From Phycisphaerales bacterium UBA1161 (GTDB taxonomy: Bacteria; Planctomycetota; Phycisphaerae; Tepidisphaerales; Tepidisphaeraceae): a stretch of 9,263 nucleotides of DNA. The stretch spans positions 1-9,263 of the forward strand of contig DBZL01000047.1 in assembly GCA_002311745.1 (NCBI GenBank), read 5' to 3'. The translations under genes were made by a program, and so were the position numbers. Below, in pieces: positions 1 to 5,837 of this stretch (position 1 is the first letter of the stretch; each line of letters opens with the position of its first letter). The notes beneath the pieces were generated by a model. The model did not search any database, was not told the DNA's origin, and was given only the letters and a program-made list of their open reading frames with translations.

Positions 1-132
1 ATGCTTAAATTGATGCCATTAAGCTACGTCCCCGTTTCACGTCCATTGGCAAGGATGAATAATGTCTTGAGGCCGCTTAGTTTTGCCGCGTCCTGCTAGG
101 CACCGGTGTGGCTCGGCTGTAAAATTCCAGGA

Positions 133-1155
133 ATGTCGCAACTCACAATTGAGCAGGCGATGCAGGTCGCCGTAAACCACCATCAGGCAGGACGCCTTCA
201 GGACGCCGAGTTGATTTATCGCAAGATTTTGGCGATTCAGCCGAAACATGCGGACTCCCTGCATCTGCTGGGTGTGATCGCCGGCAACGCCGGCCGCGAC
301 GATCTAGCCGCGGACCTGGTTCGCCAAGCCATTGCCGCCGCGCCAGACAATCCTCACTATCACTTAACTCTGGGACTCTTGGCTCAAAAGAAGGGGCGAG
401 GCGACGAAGCCATCGCCTGCTACCAGCGAGCGGTGGCCCTCAAGCCGGACTTTGCGCAGGCCCACACCAGCCTGAGCGACGCCTTGTTCGGCGGGGTGCC
501 GCCCCACCCGATTTACTTTGCCCAGGAGGGCGAAGACGCAGTACTGCAACGGCATTTCGAGTATCAACCCCCCGGCTTCTACGTGGATGTCGGAGCCTAT
601 CATCCCTACCGATTTTCCAATACATTTTTCTTCTACCGCCTCGGGTGGCGGGGCATCAACATCGATGCCACGCCGGGCAGCATGACTGAATTTCATCGCC
701 TGCGCCCTCGCGACATCAATATCGAGGCAGCCGTCTCCGACAAGGTGGAAACGCTTACGTCTTTTATATTCAACGATGGAGCACTAAACACCTTCGACCC
801 CGCGCTGGCCGCCAAGCGGGATGGCGATCACGGGTCCCGCCTGGTTCAACGCGTGCCGATCACCACGGTCACAATGGCCGAATTGCTCAGCCGCCACCTG
901 CCGCCGGGAACACCGATCAACTTTCTCAGCGTGGATGTCGAGGGACTCGAACTTCAAGTGCTTCGATCCAACGATTGGAATCGTTACCGTCCCAGCATCA
1001 TACTCGCCGAGGATTTTGGAGTGAATCGTTGCCGTGACATCGATTCTTCTGAGACCGCTGAATTCCTGGCGGCGCAAGGGTACGAGGCTTTTGCGAAAAC
1101 CATTCACACGATTTTCTATCGCCTGAATGAGCCGGCGGATCGGGCGAAGTCATAG
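133..1155 (+). CDS. TPR-FkbM family methyltransferase
   Basis: This encodes a predicted SAM-dependent methyltransferase of the FkbM family fused to N-terminal tetratricopeptide repeats, 340 aa from ATG 133. Residues about 5-118 form three TPR units (AGRLQDAELIYRKILAIQP, then GRDDLAADLVRQAIAAAPDN, then GRGDEAIACYQRAVALKPDF). The FkbM domain spans about 125-335. It has a glycine-containing SAM-binding motif I (VDVGAYHPYRFSN, 151-163) and the family's SVDVEGLE motif (266-273). Family members methylate sugars or small metabolites, often for cell-surface glycans; the TPRs probably bind a partner. The substrate cannot be read from sequence. A GTG at 106 would add nine residues, but ATG 133 begins a typical TPR opening, so I prefer it; neither start has a well-placed ribosome site. 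No signal peptide or membrane segment is seen, so it is probably cytoplasmic. The 105 bases upstream hold no gene. It stands alone on this strand and converges on the acs-SnoaL unit. Family call firm, start less so. Confidence 0.9.
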   Translation: MSQLTIEQAMQVAVNHHQAGRLQDAELIYRKILAIQPKHADSLHLLGVIAGNAGRDDLAADLVRQAIAAAPDNPHYHLTLGLLAQKKGRGDEAIACYQRAVALKPDFAQAHTSLSDALFGGVPPHPIYFAQEGEDAVLQRHFEYQPPGFYVDVGAYHPYRFSNTFFFYRLGWRGINIDATPGSMTEFHRLRPRDINIEAAVSDKVETLTSFIFNDGALNTFDPALAAKRDGDHGSRLVQRVPITTVTMAELLSRHLPPGTPINFLSVDVEGLELQVLRSNDWNRYRPSIILAEDFGVNRCRDIDSSETAEFLAAQGYEAFAKTIHTIFYRLNEPADRAKS

Positions 1156-1174
1156 GGTCAGACTCCGCCTCAGT

Positions 1175-1200
1175 CGTCCCCGCCGCAGCCAGCGGGGATG
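1175..1200. repeat. Stem-loop 3' of the FkbM gene
   Basis: TCCCCGC (1177-1183) pairs with GCGGGGA (1192-1198) across an 8-base loop. The stem extends by one G-U and one C-G pair to nine pairs. It begins 20 bases after the FkbM stop codon, in the convergent gap before the SnoaL gene. No T-run follows on either strand, so it is not a canonical intrinsic terminator. It could protect the 3' end of the mRNA or be one arm of a dispersed palindromic repeat. Its right arm is also the beginning of the tandem repeat next to it. Confidence 0.5.
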
Positions 1201-1222
1201 AGAAAAGGGGGGATGAGAAAAG
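1194..1222. repeat. 15-base tandem duplication
   Basis: The unit GGGGATGAGAAAAG occurs at 1194-1207 and again, identical, at 1209-1222, with one extra G between the copies. The first copy begins inside the right arm of the 1175-1200 stem-loop, so the duplication may have arisen by slippage at that hairpin. Two copies only, with no coding role visible. Confidence 0.6.
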
Positions 1223-1342
1223 CGAACAGGATGGGTTTGTCTCGATCTCTTGGGACACGACCCTTTACATCGCCAGTCGGAGAAATGGGGTCATCACAGA
1301 TTGTTCAAACGCCGGTTCAACCCACTCTCAGTAGGCGACGTT

Positions 1343-1738
1343 TTATTGGAAAGCGACCGCAAGCGCAGGATCGTGGAACTGCTCATACGAGCAAATCCTG
1401 CCATCACGAAACTTCCAGATGAAGACCCATCGGTTGCGGCTCTTCTTGCCGGTCCGGCGGACGCGACAAGCAAACTCTCCCAACGAAACGACGGTGTCAC
1501 CGTCTGCAACCCACTCCTTGGGCTCGAACGCCTCAACATCGACGGATTGAAAAATCGCCTCGAAGAAACGAGGAACCCGGTCTTTCCCGGAAAAATCGCC
1601 ACTCCAGGGAACGATCGCGTCCAAATGACTTATCCAGTGAACGTCATCGGCCAGATGGTTGACGATGAACGCAACGTCGCCCCGGTCGAATGCCGCGTAG
1701 AGCTCCTGGATCATCTTGACATTCTTTTGCTCGTCCAT
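1343..1738 (-). CDS. SnoaL-like / NTF2-fold (ketosteroid isomerase-related) protein
   Basis: This encodes a 131-aa protein with the layout of the SnoaL-like/nuclear transport factor 2 superfamily, a cone-shaped alpha+beta barrel used by small isomerases, hydrolases and binding proteins. It has the N-terminal helix pattern (NVKMIQELYAAFDRGDVAFIVNHLADDVHWI, residues 6-36), a central GKDRVPRFFEAIFQSV helix, and C-terminal strands ending in WVFIWKFRDGRICSYEQFHDP, where aromatic and charged residues usually line the pocket. Length is normal for the family. No signal peptide is seen, so it is probably cytoplasmic. The ATG at 1738 has a good AGGAG (1744-1748) five bases upstream. The gene begins 18 bases after the acs stop on the same strand, with no terminator between, so the two are probably co-transcribed. 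The reaction cannot be assigned: this fold is notoriously diverse and no catalytic set is diagnostic here. Confidence 0.85.
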   Translation of the reverse strand: MDEQKNVKMIQELYAAFDRGDVAFIVNHLADDVHWISHLDAIVPWSGDFSGKDRVPRFFEAIFQSVDVEAFEPKEWVADGDTVVSLGEFACRVRRTGKKSRNRWVFIWKFRDGRICSYEQFHDPALAVAFQ

Positions 1739-1756
1739 TTTGTCTCCTATTAGTAA

Positions 1757-3730
1757 TTAACCCTCTTCCCCCTCCTTCAATCTCGCAATCACGTTGAAAT
1801 CCTCCAGGGTGGTGATGTCCCCTTTGACGTCGCCGCCGGCGGCGATCTCCTTCAGCAACCGCCGCATGATCTTCCCGCTGCGCGTCTTCGGCAATGCATC
1901 GGTGAAGCGGATTTGATCCGGCCGGGCCAGGCTTCCGATCTGCTTGGTCACAACCGCGCTCAGTTCCTTTTTCAATTCCTCGCTGGGTCTAAAGCCCGTC
2001 CTTAAGGTCACGAACGCGGCGATGCCCTGGCCCTTGAGTTCGTGCGGCATGCCCACGCACGCCGCCTCCGCCACCGCCGGGTGTGACACCAACGCGCTTT
2101 CCACTTCCGCCGTCCCCAGCCGATGCCCCGAAACGTTGATCACATCATCCACGCGCCCCATCAGCCAGAAATACCCGTTCTCATCTGTCCGCGCACCGTC
2201 GCCGGTGAAATAGGAGCCTTTGACGTCGCGCCAGTATTGCCGTTCGTAGCGGTCCGGGTCGTTCAAGATTCCGCGCAGCATGGACGGCCACGGCTTGCGG
2301 ATGACGAGCAATCCCCCCTGATTCGCCCCCAGCGTCTGCCCGTGGCGGTCGACCACGGCCGCCTCCACGCCGAAAAACGGCAGCGTCGCCGTGCCCGGCT
2401 TGGTCGGCGTCACGCCCGGCAGCGGCGTGATCATGATCGCCCCCGTCTCCGTCTGCCACCACGTGTCCACGATCGGGCAATTCTCGCGCCCGATCACCTC
2501 GTGATACCACATCCACGCTTCGGGATTGATCGGCTCGCCCACCGTGCCCAGCAGCCGCAGGGATGACAGATCGTACGAATCCGGAAAGTGCCGCCCCGCC
2601 CGCATGAAGGCCCGGATCGCCGTCGGCGCCGTGTAAAAAATCGTCACCCCGTGCCGCGCGATGATCGACCAGAACCGCCCAAAATCCGGAAAATTCGGGG
2701 CCCCTTCGTACATCACCGTGGTCGCCCCGTTGGCCAGCGGGCCGTACAGCACGTAGCTATGGCCCGTGATCCACCCCACGTCCGCCGTGCACCAGTACAC
2801 GTCCTGCTCGTGCAGATCGAAAACGTATTTCGCCGTGATGTAGGTCCCGACCATGTATCCGCCGGTGGTGTGGATGATCCCCTTGGGCTTGCCCGTCGAG
2901 CCGCTGGTGTAGAGCACAAACAGCGTATCCTCGCCGTCCATCGGCTCGGCCTCGCAACTGACCGGCTGCTCCGCGATCACATCACTCCACCACACATCCC
3001 GCCCGTCGAGCCAGTTGATCTTCTGTCCCGTGTGCTCCAGCACGATCACTTTTCTGATCCGCGAAGTTTTCGTCGCCGCCTCGTCCACGTTGGCTTTCAG
3101 CGGCACGATCTGCCCGCGTCGCCGGCCCGCATCCGCGGTGATGACAATCTCGCTTTGTGCATCCTCCACGCGATCGGCAATCGCCTGGCTGGAAAATCCG
3201 CCGAAGATCACGCTATGCGGCGCCCCCAGCCGTGCGCACGCCAGCATCGCCACCGCCGCCTCCGGCACCATCGGCATGTAAATGGTGACCCGCGTCCCCT
3301 TCGCCACGCCCAGGTCTTTCAGCCCGTTGGCAAATCGGCAGACCTCATCCCGAAGCTGCGCGTAACTGATTCGCCGAATTTCCCCGCCCTTACCGTAGGC
3401 GACTTCCGGCTCCGCCTCCCACAAAATCGCCGTTTTATCCCCGCGCCCCAGTTCGATCTGCCGATCCAGGCAGTTGTACGCCACGTTGGTCTTGGCCCCC
3501 ACGAACCACTTGGCATACGGCAGCTTCCATTCCAAAACCCTGTCCCATTTTTTGAACCAGTGCAGCTCCTGAGCGATCCCGGCCCAGAACTGCTCGGGTT
3601 GATCGATCGATTGGCGATAGAGCTGATCGTACTGCTGACGAGATTTGATCCACGCCTTGGCGGCCAGCGCCGCCTTAGGTTCAAACGTGCGATTTTCCTG
3701 CTGTGCCGATTCGATCGCGTGATCGGTCAT
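1757..3730 (-). CDS. acs: Acetyl-CoA synthetase (AMP-forming)
   Basis: Acs activates acetate with ATP and CoA to acetyl-CoA through an acetyl-AMP intermediate, feeding acetate into central metabolism; it is cytoplasmic. The 657-aa product matches the usual length of about 650. The N-terminal acetyl-CoA synthetase region is followed by the adenylate-forming core. This has the phosphate-binding loop [11 protein letters not shown] (274-284), the [10 protein letters not shown] motif (421-430) that contacts the adenylate and acetyl pocket, and the hinge region [14 protein letters not shown] (525-538). The mobile C-terminal domain ends with SGKIMRR, whose lysine (K620) matches the lysine reversibly acetylated in Salmonella Acs; such control is likely but not shown here. 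ATG 3730 is chosen over an in-frame TTG at 3760. A perfect AGGAGG lies ten bases upstream of 3730, and the upstream extension would encode that ribosome site and overlap the putative -10 box. It heads a likely operon with the SnoaL gene. Confidence 0.97.
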   Translation of the reverse strand: MTDHAIESAQQENRTFEPKAALAAKAWIKSRQQYDQLYRQSIDQPEQFWAGIAQELHWFKKWDRVLEWKLPYAKWFVGAKTNVAYNCLDRQIELGRGDKTAILWEAEPEVAYGKGGEIRRISYAQLRDEVCRFANGLKDLGVAKGTRVTIYMPMVPEAAVAMLACARLGAPHSVIFGGFSSQAIADRVEDAQSEIVITADAGRRRGQIVPLKANVDEAATKTSRIRKVIVLEHTGQKINWLDGRDVWWSDVIAEQPVSCEAEPMDGEDTLFVLYTSGSTGKPKGIIHTTGGYMVGTYITAKYVFDLHEQDVYWCTADVGWITGHSYVLYGPLANGATTVMYEGAPNFPDFGRFWSIIARHGVTIFYTAPTAIRAFMRAGRHFPDSYDLSSLRLLGTVGEPINPEAWMWYHEVIGRENCPIVDTWWQTETGAIMITPLPGVTPTKPGTATLPFFGVEAAVVDRHGQTLGANQGGLLVIRKPWPSMLRGILNDPDRYERQYWRDVKGSYFTGDGARTDENGYFWLMGRVDDVINVSGHRLGTAEVESALVSHPAVAEAACVGMPHELKGQGIAAFVTLRTGFRPSEELKKELSAVVTKQIGSLARPDQIRFTDALPKTRSGKIMRRLLKEIAAGGDVKGDITTLEDFNVIARLKEGEEG

Positions 3731-3740
3731 GGACAGGACA

Positions 3741-3746
3741 CCTCCT
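3741..3746 (-). promoter_or_regulatory. Strong ribosome binding site of acs
   Basis: AGGAGG on the minus strand, ten bases before ATG 3730. It is the clearest Shine-Dalgarno sequence in the window and decides the acs start against the longer reading from TTG 3760. Confidence 0.8.
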
Positions 3747-3751
3747 GGAAA

Positions 3752-3765
3752 TGTGCACAATCATA
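3752..3765 (-). promoter_or_regulatory. Putative acs -10 box and adjacent palindrome
   Basis: On the minus strand TATGAT (3765-3760) is a good sigma-70-type -10 hexamer; no convincing -35 lies 16-18 bases upstream. Transcription would start near 3753 and give a leader of about 20-25 bases that contains the AGGAGG. The 8-base palindrome TGTGCACA (3752-3759) overlaps the expected start point and could be an operator half-site or chance. Confidence 0.35.
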
Positions 3766-3823
3766 GGCGGAACCGAGGCGCGAAAACCATGTGCCAAATA
3801 ATCGGAGGTGGTGGATGCGTCTT

Positions 3824-4402
3824 CTATGGCATGGTGGCGGGAAGGCGTCCCGCCGCGGCCGCGCCGACGATCTTGTTCGCGGCCTGGGGGGTCACTACTT
3901 CAACTTGGCCATCGCCAAACAGGACATTTATACCCACATGCGGATGATGGCCCAGCGGCTCATAGGCAACGACGGTGTTTGCGGTGGCGCTGTTAACGGT
4001 CAGCCCGCAGCCGAGGTAAATGTACGAGCAGTGCCCTCCGGCGGACAATTGCTGGGCGGTGGCTCTTGTCGTTGCTCCGGCCGCCGGCGTGTCGGAGGAC
4101 GCCGGGCAGACGAAGACGGCGGAATCGAGCTGCTGGCAAACCATAAGCGTCTGGAACGAATCCGGGAACTGGTTGCGATGATCGGCGGCGTACAGGCCGA
4201 TGGCCTTGCCGATCTGGCTCAGGTTCCCGGCACATTTGATCATGTTGGCCATGCCGGGGGCGCCGCGCTCGGGCAGCAGCGCGCTTGCCAAAATCATTGC
4301 CACGAGGAGCACCACGAATCCCAGCAACCAGAGATGCCAATGCCGGCGCCTGCGCAGGGGCGAATGATCCAGGACATGGCGGTGATCAACAATGTGGTGC
4401 AC
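3824..4402 (-). CDS. Membrane-anchored pseudopilin-like protein (DUF1559/H-X9-DG-related), copy 1
   Basis: This encodes a 192-aa protein with a positively charged N-terminus (RRRR, 17-20), one membrane helix (about 24-43) and an outward domain resembling planctomycete pseudopilin-like proteins. Shared landmarks are KCAGNLSQIGKAIGLY (56-71) with DHRNQFPD, then VFVCPASSDT, then GHCSYIYLG, then AYEPLGHH and GINVLFGDGQVE. The last resembles the H-X9-DG signature, but the nearest spacing is H-X10-D. It lacks the GFTLIE prepilin-peptidase motif, so it is probably a permanently anchored relative rather than a processed pilin. Cysteines at KCA, VCP and HCS are also in the copy at 5213-5812, which aligns without gaps over 136 residues (73 identical by hand). 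The start is uncertain: GTG 4402 has only an AGGT directly against it and no in-frame ATG precedes the membrane helix. Function unknown. Its 3' end lies 93 bases upstream of acs. Confidence 0.75.
   Translation of the reverse strand: MHHIVDHRHVLDHSPLRRRRHWHLWLLGFVVLLVAMILASALLPERGAPGMANMIKCAGNLSQIGKAIGLYAADHRNQFPDSFQTLMVCQQLDSAVFVCPASSDTPAAGATTRATAQQLSAGGHCSYIYLGCGLTVNSATANTVVAYEPLGHHPHVGINVLFGDGQVEVVTPQAANKIVGAAAAGRLPATMP
3836..3854. repeat. Perfect GC-rich hairpin inside the 3' end of pseudopilin copy 1
   Basis: GGCGGGA (3836-3842) and TCCCGCC (3848-3854) form a 7-bp perfect stem with a 5-base loop AGGCG. The hairpin lies within the codons for the C-terminal residues just before the stop at 3824. 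No T-run follows on the minus strand, so it is not a canonical terminator. It may be a dispersed palindromic repeat or an mRNA 3'-end stabiliser. Confidence 0.55.
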
Positions 4403-4501
4403 ACCTAATGCATCGGCTGGATCGGTCTACAGCTCGATAATTTGCCGGGTTATTGCGACGTGGGCAGGCATCGCCTGAGCTGGTCCAAACATGCTTCAAC
4501 G

Positions 4502-4532
4502 TTGGAGTTGCAAGCGATATTGTTGTTATAAT
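4502..4532 (+). promoter_or_regulatory. Putative promoter of the PH-domain gene
   Basis: A consensus -10 hexamer TATAAT (4527-4532) lies seven bases before ATG 4540. A weak -35 candidate TTGGAG (4502-4507) has a long 19-base spacer; TTGCAA (4508-4513) would be too close. Transcription would begin at about 4539-4540, at or beside the start codon, implying a leaderless mRNA. That agrees with the lack of a Shine-Dalgarno before 4540. Confidence 0.4.
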
Positions 4533-4539
4533 CCCGGCC

Positions 4540-5148
4540 ATGGTTATCACCCGCACGCCGGTTCTTTCGCCGCAATGGCAGCACCAGATTGACTCGGAGT
4601 TGGAGGAGGGGGAGAAGCTGATCTGGGCCGCTCAACCCCTGCCCCGCGTGTATCGCCGCCGCGCCATCGGCGCCGTTTTGTTCGGCATTCCCTGGACCGC
4701 GTTCGCCGTTTTCTGGATGGTCGGCGCATCGGGCGCCTGGAACACCCATCCCCACCGACCAAGCACCGCACCCTTTGCGTTGTTCCCGTTGTTCGGCGTT
4801 CCGTTTGTCCTTATTGGTTTGGGCATGCTTACTTCCCCATTTTGGATGGGACGCAAGGCGCGGCGCGTCCTTTATGCGTTGACGAATCGGCGTGCGATCA
4901 TCTTCGAGGGCCGCATCTTCGGCGGCATCAACGTGCAAACGTTCATGCCCGACCGGCTGACTTCGATGACCCGCAACGAGCGAGCCGACGGCACGGGAGA
5001 CCTGATCTTCGAGCAATTCCTGCAGAATGCGAGTAGAAACTCAACAATGGTTCGCTGTGGGTTCTTGGGCATCGAGCGCGTGCACGACGTCGAAGAACTG
5101 ATCATGGAGACGCTGCTCAAAACCCGGACGCCTTCCGCCGCGAGCTGA
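4540..5148 (+). CDS. Bacterial PH-domain membrane protein
   Basis: This encodes a 202-aa membrane protein with a short GEKLIWAAQP lead-in (24-33), a membrane helix at about 42-62, a polar loop (66-76), a second helix at about 80-101, and a cytoplasmic PH-like domain from about 105. The domain opens with VLYALTNRRAIIFEG (110-124), typical of bacterial PH (bPH) proteins, and continues with a basic/acidic strand region (DRLTSMTRNERADGTGDLIF). The ERADGTGDL segment is followed by GFLGIERVHDVEEL. Such proteins are common in planctomycetes and of unknown role; bPH domains probably form oligomers or sense the membrane envelope. ATG 4540 is preferred over a TTG at 4453, because the -10 box lies between them and the family lead-in begins after 4540. 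It is transcribed opposite to its neighbours, divergent from copy 1 and convergent with copy 2 of the pseudopilin-like genes. Confidence 0.8.
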   Translation: MVITRTPVLSPQWQHQIDSELEEGEKLIWAAQPLPRVYRRRAIGAVLFGIPWTAFAVFWMVGASGAWNTHPHRPSTAPFALFPLFGVPFVLIGLGMLTSPFWMGRKARRVLYALTNRRAIIFEGRIFGGINVQTFMPDRLTSMTRNERADGTGDLIFEQFLQNASRNSTMVRCGFLGIERVHDVEELIMETLLKTRTPSAAS

Positions 5149-5164
5149 GCGCCGGCAACACTCC

Positions 5165-5193
5165 AAAACGCGCCAATGATTTTAATGGCCGCG
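5165..5193 (-). terminator. Candidate intrinsic terminator for mfd-pseudopilin copy 2
   Basis: On the minus strand CGCG-C bulge-CCA-type pairing forms a 7-bp stem (5169-5175 with 5186-5193, one bulged base) with a 10-base loop, directly followed by TTTT (5168-5165). It lies 20 bases after the stop of the copy 2 gene and between two convergent genes. The T-run is short, so efficiency is uncertain. Confidence 0.4.
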
Positions 5194-5212
5194 GGCGGGC
5201 GATTCGCGATCC

Positions 5213-5812
5213 TCAATTGCCCGCCGGCATCGTCGCGGGCACCTGTGGCCTCGTCGCCGCGTTCAAAATCGCCCCAACACTTGTCGCCGCAATCCAGTCA
5301 ACGTGAAAATCCCCAAACAGCACATTCATTCCCTGCCCGCCGTGATTCGCCAGTGGCTCATACGCAACCACCGTTTGCGGCGTCACGGTTTTGAGCGTCA
5401 GACCGCCGCCGAGATAAATGTAGGAACAATGGCCCGGTGTTGCGAGTTGACTGATCGTCGCCTGCGTTGTCGGGCCATTCGCACGGGTATCGCTTGAGCT
5501 TGGGCAGACAAAAACATCCGAAGTAATTTCCTCATTGGCCAGTTCCGTCGCAAACAAATCGGGAAACTGCCCTTGGTGGTCGTTGCAGTACCGGAAAATC
5601 CCCTGCCCGATCTGTCTAAGGTTCCAGGCACATCTTACTCGGAGCTGCGTTTCGGGCCGCGATCTAAATCTAAATGATGGCGACATCAGATAAGCCATCA
5701 ACACCGACGCCGCTGAGAGAATGATGAGGATTTGCAGGATGGGAATTTTCCTGCGCCGTGCTGCATCAGGGCTTGCATAATCCAACTTCGGCGGATCAGA
5801 GTGGTCGGGCAT
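5213..5812 (-). CDS. Membrane-anchored pseudopilin-like protein (DUF1559/H-X9-DG-related), copy 2
   Basis: This 199-aa protein has a charged cytoplasmic tail (AARRRK, 17-22), one membrane helix (about 24-43) and an extracytoplasmic domain. The domain has the same order of landmarks as copy 1: RCAWNLRQIGQGIFRY (60-75), DHQGQFPD, VFVCPSSSDT, GHCSYIYLG, VVAYEPLANH and GMNVLFGDFHVDW. Like copy 1 it lacks the GFTLIE prepilin motif and shows H-X10-D rather than H-X9-DG. Both copies carry a PATMP tail; here it continues AGN. Start ATG 5812 has only a weak ribosome site. The gene begins 25 bases after the mfd stop on the same strand, so it is probably read through from mfd; this may be a positional accident rather than a functional link. 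Role unknown. It most likely arose by duplication with copy 1, the PH gene having been inserted between them or the copies having been separated later. Confidence 0.8.
   Translation of the reverse strand: MPDHSDPPKLDYASPDAARRRKIPILQILIILSAASVLMAYLMSPSFRFRSRPETQLRVRCAWNLRQIGQGIFRYCNDHQGQFPDLFATELANEEITSDVFVCPSSSDTRANGPTTQATISQLATPGHCSYIYLGGGLTLKTVTPQTVVAYEPLANHGGQGMNVLFGDFHVDWIAATSVGAILNAATRPQVPATMPAGN
5218..5241. repeat. Hairpin inside the 3' end of pseudopilin copy 2
   Basis: TGCCCGC (5218-5224 region) pairs with GCGGGCA (5235-5241), 7 bp around a 10-base loop, within the last codons before the stop at 5213. It matches the position, though not the sequence, of the hairpin ending copy 1. A better terminator candidate follows at 5165-5193. 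Confidence 0.4.
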
Positions 5813-5837
5813 TGTGATGGCTCGATGCCGTTTCGGA

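Larger units (their letters stand above)
1155..1300. other. Possible degraded repeat-element region between FkbM and SnoaL genes
   Basis: The 187-base gap contains two strings resembling the short conserved ends found in arrays mobilised by REP-associated tyrosine transposases: GGGTCAGACTCC starting at the last base of the FkbM stop codon (1155-1166), and TTGGGACACGACCCTTTAC (1250-1268). A GGGGTCA also occurs at 1287-1293. The resemblance is from memory of such motifs, not from a search. No transposase ORF is present. I see no gene in this gap. Confidence 0.25.

Noticed and set aside
3..24. GCTTAA/TTAAGC inverted repeat at the left edge
   Set aside because: Only six pairs, AT-rich, no T-run, and the preceding gene is outside the window, so no role can be assigned.
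1302..1330. GGTTCAA string resembling a tRNA T-loop
   Set aside because: The flanking bases do not form a T-stem and no acceptor or anticodon arms can be built around it.
1250..1753. Plus-strand frame opposite the SnoaL gene
   Set aside because: The minus-strand protein has clear SnoaL fold features and a ribosome site; the plus frame has neither.
2588..3766. A 392-residue open frame on the plus strand opposite acs
   Set aside because: It is antisense to a complete, motif-rich acs. The translation is rich in Arg, His and Pro with no recognisable domain, as expected of GC-rich shadow frames.
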